From assembly GCA_964393465.1 (NCBI GenBank), contig CAYMTT010000004.1, positions 1-40,338 of the forward strand: a stretch of 40,338 nt of DNA, given 5' to 3'. Each line of letters opens with the position of its first letter. The first letter of the stretch is position 1. The translations under genes were made by a program, and so were the position numbers. This stretch comes from CAYMTT01 sp964393465. Lineage in GTDB: Bacteria; Patescibacteriota; Minisyncoccia; Minisyncoccales; MHMH01. Under the pieces are notes generated by a model, which worked only from the letters and a program-made list of their open reading frames with translations, ran no database searches and had not been told where the DNA came from. Below are positions 16,122 to 22,035 of this stretch, in pieces.

Positions 16122-16997
16122 ATGAAAAACATTTCAAAAATAGTGGGCAACACTCCTTTAATGCAAATAGAAGGGATCCTGGCGAAAATGGAAATGCTCA
16201 ATCCCACGGGCAGCATCAAGGACAGGATGGTTTTCTATATGGCAGAGAAAGCCGAAAAAAGAGGAGATCTCAAGCCCGGAGCAAAAATAATCGAGGTCAC
16301 CAGCGGCAACACGGGAATATCGCTGGCCGCGCTTTCTGCCCAGCGAGGATACAAATTCACGGCCGTCATGCCGGAATCCATGAGCGAGGAAAGAGTGAAA
16401 ATTATGGAAGCTTTCGGAGCCCGGATCGTGCTCACCCCGAAAGAAAAAGACATGGCCGGAGCCGTCGAGAAATACAAGGAACTGGCCTCAGAATCAAAGG
16501 CCTGGCTGCCCAAGCAGTTTGAAAACCCGGACAACGTGGAAGCCTACAAAGAAGGGCTGGGAAAAGAGATAATCGAGCAGACGGGAGGAAATATCCAGGC
16601 CTTGGTGGCCGGAGTGGGAACCGGAGGCACGCTCATAGGCGTCGCCCTGGCTTTGAAGAAAATAAATCCGAAGATAAAGATAGTGGCCTTGGAACCTAAA
16701 GAATCTGCGGTCTTGTCCGGACAAAGGCCGGGGCTCCACAAAATACAGGGAATAGGAGAAGGCTTCATTCCCGAAATAGTGAAAAAGCACATCGGGCTAA
16801 TTGACGAAATAATGACGGTTGAAAGCTGCCAAGCTCTGGAAGAAACCAAAAATCTGGCCAAAACCCACGGGATCCTGGCCGGCACCAGCTCGGGAGCCAA
16901 TCTTTCGGCTTCCAAAAGAATAAAGGAAAAGTACGGATTTAAAAAAGTGCTCACCTTTCTTCCCGACGGAGGCGAACGCTATTTGAGCGAAAATTAA
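16122..16997 (+). CDS. Cysteine synthase family PLP enzyme
   Basis: A fold-type II PLP enzyme, most like O-acetylserine sulfhydrylase (CysK/CysM), which makes cysteine from an activated serine and sulfide. It is 291 residues, with the PLP lysine in NPTGSIKDRM, the substrate loop TSGNTGIS, the phosphate-binding GVGTGGTLIG and the late GTSSGAN. The N-terminus is short, starting MKNISKIVGNTPLM. GAGG lies 6 bases before ATG inside a hairpin. It could be a related enzyme (cystathionine beta-synthase-like or O-phosphoserine-using); substrate cannot be told from sequence. Confidence 0.93.
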   Translation: MKNISKIVGNTPLMQIEGILAKMEMLNPTGSIKDRMVFYMAEKAEKRGDLKPGAKIIEVTSGNTGISLAALSAQRGYKFTAVMPESMSEERVKIMEAFGARIVLTPKEKDMAGAVEKYKELASESKAWLPKQFENPDNVEAYKEGLGKEIIEQTGGNIQALVAGVGTGGTLIGVALALKKINPKIKIVALEPKESAVLSGQRPGLHKIQGIGEGFIPEIVKKHIGLIDEIMTVESCQALEETKNLAKTHGILAGTSSGANLSASKRIKEKYGFKKVLTFLPDGGERYLSEN

Positions 16998-17137
16998 ACC
17001 CCCGCTGTTTTCTAGAGAATCTTTCTGGAAAATTTATCAGGTGGGTGCCCGCACTGCTCCGCCACGGCGGAACAAAATATAAGGCTCCCTCTTGAAACGT
17101 TTGTCCCAGAATCTGCTAGAAAATTCCAGCGGGGGGT
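16994..17137 (-). ncRNA. Structured RNA, 6S-like topology
   Basis: No gene fits 16998-17166. On the minus strand a transcript starting near 17137 folds as one long rod. The closing stem pairs 17127-17135 with 16999-17007 (9 bp). A second stem pairs 17116-17123 with 17008-17015 (8 bp), followed by UUCUGG/CCAGAA and then an asymmetric central bubble. An outer arm pairs AGxGGGxGCC with GGCxCCCxxCU and is capped by UCCGC-CGUG-GCGGA. A perfect extended -10, TGGTATAAT (17144-17152), precedes it and T-rich sequence follows the last stem. A rod with a central bubble is the shape of 6S RNA, which binds RNA polymerase. The identity is inferred; length (~144) is short for 6S. Confidence 0.55.
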
Positions 17138-17143
17138 ACTTTA

Positions 17144-17152
17144 ATTATACCA
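17144..17152 (-). promoter_or_regulatory. Extended -10 promoter of the structured RNA
   Basis: Minus strand TGGTATAAT, a consensus extended -10, sits 6 bases before the predicted RNA start at 17137. The -35 position (TTTTAA at 17 bases) is poor, as is common for extended -10 promoters. Confidence 0.65.
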
Positions 17153-17166
17153 AATATAAAGCCGTT

Positions 17167-17763
17167 TTAAAACATTGCGTCCTCGTCGGCCCTCTTGTAT
17201 TCCAAGAGGTCTTTTTCTGAAAACCAGAAGCTTATTTCGTGTTCGGCTTCCTGGGGAGTTTCGGAAGCGTGAACCAGATTGCGGACCGCTCTCTGGGATC
17301 TGTTGGCTTCGGCCGCGTCATCCACGGAAAAGTCCCCCCTTATCGTTCCCACTTCGGCTTGAGAAGGCATGGTGGAGCCCGAAACCTTTCTGACCACGTC
17401 CACCGCTTTTATGCCCTGGACCACCATTTTGACCACCGGAGCGGAAGTGAAAAAGTCCAAAAGCCAGCCCCTGACCATTTTTCCTATCTCTTGGGCATCG
17501 TCGGTCCCCAGTTCCTTTTTGGGGTCCATGCCGTGCTCCTTGTAGGTCTTTAAAGACTTTTCTCCCAGCCTTTTTATCCAGGCGGGGTCCTTGGGATAGT
17601 GTCCGTCCACCTGCTCGCGGGAAGCCTGAACCATACAGAGGGAGATAATTTTCAATCCCCTCTTTTCAATCCGGGAGATAATTTCTCCCACCAGGCCGCG
17701 GGTTACCCCGTCGGGCTTTATTATCAAGACGGTTTTTTCTTCTTTTGGGTTTATGTTTGCCAT
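17167..17763 (-). CDS. ndk: Nucleoside diphosphate kinase with insertion
   Basis: NDK transfers the terminal phosphate between NTPs and NDPs through a phosphohistidine. The N-terminal EKTVLIIKPDGVTRGLVGEI and the catalytic RNLVHASETP (H165) are intact, with IRGDF before it. The protein is 198 residues against the usual ~140-150. The extra part lies mainly at residues 58-98, between the second helix and the segment DFFTSAPVVKMVVQG. Its promoter is TTGCCA-17-TATATA with only 8 bases to ATG and no Shine-Dalgarno. Confidence 0.96.
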   Translation of the reverse strand: MANINPKEEKTVLIIKPDGVTRGLVGEIISRIEKRGLKIISLCMVQASREQVDGHYPKDPAWIKRLGEKSLKTYKEHGMDPKKELGTDDAQEIGKMVRGWLLDFFTSAPVVKMVVQGIKAVDVVRKVSGSTMPSQAEVGTIRGDFSVDDAAEANRSQRAVRNLVHASETPQEAEHEISFWFSEKDLLEYKRADEDAMF

Positions 17764-17771
17764 ATACGTAA

Positions 17772-17800
17772 TATATACCCTATTTCGGAAAAATTGGCAA
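17772..17800 (-). promoter_or_regulatory. Promoter for ndk (leaderless)
   Basis: Minus strand: TTGCCA (17795-17800), 17-base spacer, TATATA (17772-17777), then 8 bases to the ndk ATG. The predicted start is at or within a few bases of the ATG. Confidence 0.6.
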
Positions 17801-17805
17801 TTTCT

Positions 17806-18627
17806 TTAAATTCCGCCGACAGAATATTTTTCCCCGTCGCTCACTATTTTGATTCCCCCGTGCAGATCGGTCCTAAAAACTTCCACTCCTTCCAGGGCCC
17901 GCAGGGTTTCCCGATGGGGATGGCCGTAGAAATTGTCCCTGCCGCACTGAATGACAGCTATCTCCGGGGAAACAGCTTCTACAAACTCGGGGGCCGTGGA
18001 AGTCCTGCTGCCGTGATGGGCCACTTTCAGAACGTCAACATCCGTTCCCGAAAGCTTCCTTTCTACCGATTTGTAAATGTCTCCGGTGAACAAAAAACTG
18101 CTGTTTTTAAAATCCAGCCTTAAAACGAGCGAAGAATTGTTCAAATCGCCCGACTGGGCTCCCGAAGGATGCAGAACCTCGAAAACCGCTTTTCCGGAAA
18201 TTATCTTCCCGCCCGCCTCGGAAGAGTAAACTGCGGCTTTCTCCTCTTTGAGCGCTTTCAGCCATTCTGAATATTCTGAAGTCTTTCCGGGAACGCCGGC
18301 CCACAGAACCTTTTCCACCCGATATCTCTTTAAAACTTCTATCAGGCCGGAAAGGTGGTCGTATTCGGGATGAGTCAAAACCACCAGGTCTATGGTCCTG
18401 TCCCAAAAAGGCATTTCTCTGCCCAGCTCTTCTATAATTTTTTGATCGGGCCCTCCGTCTATAAGAATTTGATGGTTCCGGGGAGTTTCTATGAATATTG
18501 AATCTCCCTGCCCTACCTCGAAAAAAGATACCTCAAGGTATTGGGGCTGGGATAATTCTACAACCGCAATCCAAGCCAAAATATTCAAAGCAGATAAAAT
18601 CCCAAAAATGGTCAGAATGGACTTCAT
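17806..18627 (-). CDS. Stand-alone ComEC/Rec2-type metallo-beta-lactamase-fold hydrolase
   Basis: 273 residues with an N-terminal signal/anchor (residues 3-23) and one metallo-hydrolase domain. The motifs are VGQGDSIFIETP (39-49), DGG (57-59), THPEYDH (85-91, the HxExDH metal motif), FTGD (180-183) and VAHHGS (202-207). This is the domain found at the C-terminus of ComEC, here without the channel. It is predicted to be anchored outside the membrane, where it could degrade one DNA strand during uptake, though the substrate is inferred. A TGATAATAT box ends 6 bases before the ATG, so the mRNA may be leaderless. Confidence 0.9.
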   Translation of the reverse strand: MKSILTIFGILSALNILAWIAVVELSQPQYLEVSFFEVGQGDSIFIETPRNHQILIDGGPDQKIIEELGREMPFWDRTIDLVVLTHPEYDHLSGLIEVLKRYRVEKVLWAGVPGKTSEYSEWLKALKEEKAAVYSSEAGGKIISGKAVFEVLHPSGAQSGDLNNSSLVLRLDFKNSSFLFTGDIYKSVERKLSGTDVDVLKVAHHGSRTSTAPEFVEAVSPEIAVIQCGRDNFYGHPHRETLRALEGVEVFRTDLHGGIKIVSDGEKYSVGGI

Positions 18628-18669
18628 TTTTTCATATTATCACATTTCTTCAGAAACTCTCGCAATCCA

Positions 18670-18697
18670 TTGACAAATAAACTTAATATTGTATAAT
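18670..18697 (+). promoter_or_regulatory. Strong promoter for the gene at 18771
   Basis: TTGACA (18670-18675), 16-base spacer, TATAAT (18692-18697): both boxes are perfect. The predicted leader is about 67 bases and contains an AAAGGAGG Shine-Dalgarno just before the ATG. Confidence 0.8.
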
Positions 18698-18770
18698 ATT
18701 AAAAGCTGACAGCCCCTTCACAAACACCGCCCATCTTCAAATAAGAGAGGGCAAAGTTAAAGGAGGAAGT

Positions 18771-19190
18771 ATGGAAACAATTGATGAGCTTGCAACAAGA
18801 AGGAGAATCGAGGATGCTCTCAGGAAAAGAGCTACTTCTCGCGATCTCATAGAGATCGCGGAAATCCTCGGCGTTAACTTGGTACTCCCCGAATTTCCGA
18901 ATCAAGTGACCTGTCTGGGACAGATCCGAGAAGGCTTGGAATACCTTGATGTATTCGTAGCCGAGAGCGCGTCATTCCCTTTTACGGTAGTCAAGGAACC
19001 GTACTTTGACCGCAACAAGGGATGGCTCATCCTAGTTAGAGGGCAAGGCAGCAGTCTTCCGGCAGAGTATTCCCTGCAAAACAGGAATATTTTCCCCGAA
19101 GAAAAGCCCAATCCTTATAACTATTTGCGCTTTTCCGAAAACAGCAAGCATCTCGGGAAAAAACCCTTCTTCGACTGCAAACGCAAGTAG
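18771..19190 (+). CDS. Hypothetical protein, 139 residues
   Basis: Not recognised. AAAGGAGG lies 4 bases before the ATG, the promoter is near-consensus and a strong terminator follows, so it is a well-defined single-gene unit. The N-terminal ~35 residues look helical and charged (METIDELATRRRIEDALRKR). The middle has alternating hydrophobic residues (YLDVFVAESASFPFTVVKEP), and a segment GWLILVRGQGSSLPAEYSL follows. No membrane segment or signal peptide is seen. It is one of few plus-strand genes here and may be an accessory gene. Confidence 0.8.
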   Translation: METIDELATRRRIEDALRKRATSRDLIEIAEILGVNLVLPEFPNQVTCLGQIREGLEYLDVFVAESASFPFTVVKEPYFDRNKGWLILVRGQGSSLPAEYSLQNRNIFPEEKPNPYNYLRFSENSKHLGKKPFFDCKRK

Positions 19191-19217
19191 TAACCAAGAG
19201 AAAGGGACACATCAGCA

Positions 19218-19254
19218 AAGCCTCCTTCGGGAAAACCGGGGAGGCTTAATTTTT
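19218..19254 (+). terminator. Terminator after the 18771 gene
   Basis: AAGCCTCC-TTCGG, a GAAAA loop, then CCGGG-GAGGCTT form a 13-bp stem (two G-U pairs) followed by AATTTTTG. It lies 28 bases after the stop codon. Confidence 0.85.
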
Positions 19255-19357
19255 GTTTAAAAAACTGCCTCGCTTTTTGAGAAAACGGATTCCCTAAATA
19301 TTTGTTTTACTTTTCACATATTCTATCAAAAACTTAACTGAAAACGCGCAACCAAAA

Positions 19358-19386
19358 CCCCCGGCTCAAAACCGGGGGATTTGTTT
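19358..19386. terminator. Bidirectional terminator hairpin
   Basis: CCCCCGG (19358-19364) pairs with CCGGGGG (19372-19378) around CTCAAAA. It is followed by ATTTGTTT on the plus strand and GTTTTGG on the minus strand. It probably ends the minus-strand DUF5679-type gene at 19414-19572 and backs up the plus-strand terminator. Confidence 0.7.
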
Positions 19387-19389
19387 CCA

Positions 19390-19407
19390 GAAAACAGCGC
19401 TGTTTTC
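19390..19407. repeat. 18-base perfect palindrome
   Basis: GAAAACAGCGCTGTTTTC is self-complementary over 18 bases. It lies just beyond the stop of the small zinc-ribbon gene; on the plus strand ATTTTT follows. It may be part of a terminator array or a protein-binding site. Confidence 0.6.
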
Positions 19408-19413
19408 CGATTT

Positions 19414-19572
19414 TTAGGCTTTGCCCAAAATTCTAAACATCTTGGTTCCGCATTTCGGGCATTTGCCGGTCATCGCTTTCCTCTTCATTCCGCCCTTTCC
19501 CTTCATGGTCACTTCTTTGGCGTCTTCCATTTCCTGCTTTTTTTTGCATTTAACGCAGTATCCTTGTGGCAT
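19414..19572 (-). CDS. Small zinc-ribbon protein, DUF5679-like
   Basis: 52 residues, MPQGYCVKCKKKQEM at the start, with two CxxC pairs (C6/C9 and C38/C41) separated by a lysine/glycine/methionine-rich linker, ending MFRILGKA. This layout matches the DUF5679 family of tiny zinc ribbons common in CPR genomes; the function is unknown. No Shine-Dalgarno is seen. A TATATA box (19580-19585) ends 7 bases before the ATG, so the transcript may be leaderless; a TTGACT-17-TAAAGT promoter farther upstream is an alternative. Confidence 0.85.
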   Translation of the reverse strand: MPQGYCVKCKKKQEMEDAKEVTMKGKGGMKRKAMTGKCPKCGTKMFRILGKA

Positions 19573-19669
19573 ATTGATGTATATATGGGTTCTTTAGTCT
19601 TTAGCCGACCTTTAGTTTTCCACAACTTTACTTTACTTTAATCCTAACGAGAAAGATAGTCAACCTTTT

Positions 19670-19695
19670 AAAAAGGCTCCCTTTGGAAGGGAGCC
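19670..19695 (-). terminator. Terminator after the zinc-ribbon gene at 19709
   Basis: Minus strand: GGCTCCCTT-CCA-AAGGGAGCC (9-bp stem) followed by TTTTTAAAA. It lies 13 bases after the stop at 19709. Confidence 0.88.
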
Positions 19696-19708
19696 CTTAT
19701 GGGATAGA

Positions 19709-19906
19709 TTATCTCGGAATCTTTTTGTAGCGGCATCCCGCGATTTTGAGTCCGCCTCCGCAGTTCCTGCAGAAGTTCCACTCTTGGGGATCGAAATGAT
19801 CGAACTTGGCCAAAGAATCAGATTTGACCACGGGTTCGAATTCCTTGCCGCAATCTTTGCACCTGTAAGTGCGGACCTTCACCGTAAGCTTTTTTCCTTT
19901 CGCCAA
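19709..19906 (-). CDS. Zinc-ribbon protein, 65 residues
   Basis: Not assigned to a named family. Two CxxC pairs (C16/C19 in YRCKDCGKEFEP and C46/C49 in NFCRNCGG) plus C58 suggest one zinc ribbon of a nucleic-acid-binding kind. The N-terminus is basic. The start is TTG at 19906, chosen because AGGAGG (19911-19916) lies 4 bases upstream and the ATG at 19910 is in another frame. It is preceded by a 20-codon upstream ORF with its own Shine-Dalgarno. Confidence 0.85.
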   Translation of the reverse strand: MAKGKKLTVKVRTYRCKDCGKEFEPVVKSDSLAKFDHFDPQEWNFCRNCGGGLKIAGCRYKKIPR

Positions 19907-19918
19907 ACATCCTCCTGT

Positions 19919-19981
19919 TCAAAAAAATTTAGCCGGCAAAACAAAAAGATCCGAGAAGCGCAACGGAGGCGCTCTTGCCAT
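19919..19981 (-). CDS. Short upstream ORF (possible leader peptide)
   Basis: ATG 19981 with AGGAGG (19987-19992) 5 bases upstream opens a 20-codon frame (MARAPPLRFSDLF...), ending TGA at 19919. The next gene's Shine-Dalgarno begins 2 bases after the stop, so translation of the two may be coupled. It lies on a transcript from the 20016-20044 promoter. It could be a leader peptide or a dispensable uORF. Confidence 0.5.
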   Translation of the reverse strand: MARAPPLRFSDLFVLPAKFF

Positions 19982-20002
19982 CTACACCTCCTTATAATAA
20001 AA

Positions 20003-20034
20003 GGGCTACCGTGAAAATATATCACGAAAGCCCC
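20003..20034 (-). terminator. Hairpin terminator of the SDR operon, overlapping a promoter
   Basis: Minus strand: GGGCT-tt-CGTGA, loop TATATTT, TCACG-gt-AGCCC, then TTTTATTAT. Two 5-bp segments pair. It lies about 20 bases after the SDR stop at 20054. The -10 box of the next gene's promoter lies inside its loop. On the plus strand the same hairpin is followed by CTTTTTG. Confidence 0.7.
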
Positions 20035-20044
20035 TTTTTGTCAA
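20016..20044 (-). promoter_or_regulatory. Promoter for the uORF/zinc-ribbon transcript
   Basis: Minus strand: TTGACA (20039-20044), 17-base spacer, TATATT (20016-20021). The predicted start is near 20009, inside the 3' arm of the hairpin, so mRNA from this promoter lacks the hairpin while read-through mRNA from the SDR gene has it. Confidence 0.75.
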
Positions 20045-20053
20045 CGGAGAAAA

Positions 20054-20806
20054 TCAGCCTGCCAGCCAGCCCCCGTCTATCACCACGGTGGAGCCTGTCA
20101 TGTAGGAGGACTTGTCGGAAGCCAGAAAGAGAACCAAATTGGAAACTTCTTCGGGTTTTCCGGGCCTTCCCATGGGGATCTGCTCGAGAGTTTCTTTCTC
20201 CTGTTCGGGATCGCTCTTTAAAGGATTTATCATCGGGGTTTCTATCATTCCCGGGGCCACGGCATTGACCCTGATATTGTAAGGGGCCAGCTCGCAAGCC
20301 AGGGTTTCGGTAAAAGCGATAATCCCCCCCTTGGAAGCGGTATAATGGGCCAGGGTCGGAAAGCCGGAGCCCACCTGCCCCGACGCTATTGAAGCTATAT
20401 TGACAATAACCCCGGACTTTTGCTTTGCCATCTGCTCGGCGCAGGCCTGGGCAAATAGAAAATATCCTCTTAAGTTTATCTCCATGGTCCTGTCCCAATC
20501 TTCCTGGGTCAATTCCAAAAAAGGCTTGAACTGGCATATTCCGGCATTGTTAATCAGAATGTCTATTCTGCCCCATTTTTCTAAAACTTCCCCGACCGCG
20601 GAATCGACTTCCTCTTTTTTGGAAACGTCGCATTTCAAGGCTAAAGCCTGTCCGCCTTCTTTTTCTATGCTTTCTGCCACTTCCTGGTAATCTTTAATGT
20701 CGCAGAGAGCCACCTTGGCCCCTTCCCGGGCCAGCATCAAAGCGTGGGATTTTCCCATTCCGCTTCCGGCTCCGGTAACTATGGCTATTTTTCCTTCAAA
20801 ATCCAT
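20054..20806 (-). CDS. Short-chain dehydrogenase/reductase (SDR), FabG-like
   Basis: A 250-residue Rossmann oxidoreductase of the classical SDR class. Coenzyme loop TGAGSGMG (11-18), acidic D36 after the second strand (NAD rather than NADP preference, by family rule), NNAG (86-89), catalytic S142, Y155, K159 (YTASK) and PGMIETPM. It resembles 3-oxoacyl-ACP reductase FabG, but no fatty-acid genes are nearby; the substrate is not known. It is the last gene of the four-gene metal/redox operon, 1 base after the CDF gene. Confidence 0.92.
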   Translation of the reverse strand: MDFEGKIAIVTGAGSGMGKSHALMLAREGAKVALCDIKDYQEVAESIEKEGGQALALKCDVSKKEEVDSAVGEVLEKWGRIDILINNAGICQFKPFLELTQEDWDRTMEINLRGYFLFAQACAEQMAKQKSGVIVNIASIASGQVGSGFPTLAHYTASKGGIIAFTETLACELAPYNIRVNAVAPGMIETPMINPLKSDPEQEKETLEQIPMGRPGKPEEVSNLVLFLASDKSSYMTGSTVVIDGGWLAG

Positions 20807-20807
20807 A

Positions 20808-22034
20808 TTATATGATATCTTTTAATTTTTTATCTTTTGGAATAATGGTGACCTTTATGCCTGTCTCTTGAGCCCGCTCTTTGGCTCCCGGGCCCATTTT
20901 TTTCGTAATTATCTCGTCCGCTTCCACAGATCTTACGAACCTCATGCCTCTTCCTTTCTCGGAAGTGTAATCGGGATTTTTCACCGTTCGGCGCTGAAGA
21001 ATATTGCCTCCTTTGTCTTTGTCTAGGACCAGATATTCGGGCGCTCCGAAATCATCGGGAATCTCTCCTTTTTCCAGGGGAATTATCACCCTGTATCCCT
21101 TTTTGGGCAATTGGGGCAGCAAAGCTCCCATTCTGCCTCCGCCTCTGAACCTTCTGCCGAATCCTCCCCATCTGGACCTGACGAAACTGCTTTTCAATTC
21201 GTGCGACTCGACCTGGACGATGACGAACTTCAATCTTTCTATGGAGCCTGCCAGATTTTCCTGCAAAGATTTGGAAACCGATTCGGCCTCCTGCACTTTC
21301 AGGGAAGAATCCAGTTTTATGGTCAACTCGGCCATGGTTCCCCCTCCTATTTTCCTGGTCCTCAAAGAAGAAACCTCTATGCCTTCCTTCTTGCAGATGC
21401 CCTTTATTCTTTCTTCTGTCTGGGGATCTTTCACTCCCAGAAGGTTGTCGGTGGCCTCTTTGCCCACCCCAAAGCTTTCCTTGAGTATGTAAACTCCTAT
21501 CAGTATGGTTATTATGCCGTCTGCCTGCCAGAAATAGTTGACTGCCACCAAAGCCGCCAAAACCCCGACAGAGGAAAGGGCGTCGGCCCTAGAATGCTCG
21601 CCGTCTGCCACCAAGGCCAGGCTTTCTTCTTTTTTGCCCACCTTGAACTTCAGCCGGGCCATGGCTTCGGTAACGATTATGGAAATCACGATGACTATTA
21701 TCCCGATCGGGGAAAATTCAGGGGTTTCCCTGCTGATCAAACGGGTGATTCCTTCGTACAATATCCAGCCGCCCGAAAGGGCCAAAAACAGGGATATTGC
21801 CAAGCCGGCCATGGTTTCTGCCAAATAGTAGCCGTAAGGATGTTTTTCGTCGACGGGCTTTTTGGCCGTTTTTATTCCCAAAAAAGCGGCAAAAGAAGAA
21901 ACAATGTCCAGGCCGGAATGGACGCCGTCGGCCATCAAAGCGGCTGAATTCAAAAACCAGCCGGCCAGGAATTTGCTCCCTCCCAGAAAAACGTTGACTA
22001 TAATGCTCAAAATCGATACTTTTTCTTTGTTCAT
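20808..22034 (-). CDS. CDF cation efflux transporter fused to a NifX-like domain
   Basis: 408 residues. Residues 1-~190 form a six-helix cation-diffusion-facilitator with metal motifs H39-xxx-D43 (ADGVHSGLD) and H147-xxx-D151 (GEHSRAD), the zinc-type pattern. Residues ~200-280 are the usual cytoplasmic ferredoxin-like domain. A glycine/arginine-rich linker (286-303) leads to residues ~312-408 (YRVIIPLEKGEIPDDFGAPE...), which resemble the NifX/NafY dinitrogenase cofactor-binding domain. It exports a divalent metal; the added domain might sense or bind a metal cluster. There is a 1-base gap to the thioredoxin/CcdA gene. Confidence 0.9.
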   Translation of the reverse strand: MNKEKVSILSIIVNVFLGGSKFLAGWFLNSAALMADGVHSGLDIVSSFAAFLGIKTAKKPVDEKHPYGYYLAETMAGLAISLFLALSGGWILYEGITRLISRETPEFSPIGIIVIVISIIVTEAMARLKFKVGKKEESLALVADGEHSRADALSSVGVLAALVAVNYFWQADGIITILIGVYILKESFGVGKEATDNLLGVKDPQTEERIKGICKKEGIEVSSLRTRKIGGGTMAELTIKLDSSLKVQEAESVSKSLQENLAGSIERLKFVIVQVESHELKSSFVRSRWGGFGRRFRGGGRMGALLPQLPKKGYRVIIPLEKGEIPDDFGAPEYLVLDKDKGGNILQRRTVKNPDYTSEKGRGMRFVRSVEADEIITKKMGPGAKERAQETGIKVTIIPKDKKLKDII

Positions 22035-22035
22035 A

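Noticed and set aside
16998..17166. SRP RNA or tmRNA as identity for the structured RNA
   Set aside because: The conserved SRP apical loop pattern (GGAA tetraloop with AGCAG) and tmRNA ends were not found; the single-rod fold fits 6S better.
21111..21947. Long plus-strand ORF opposite the CDF gene
   Set aside because: Antisense shadow of a clear transporter; no promoter, Shine-Dalgarno or recognisable motif.
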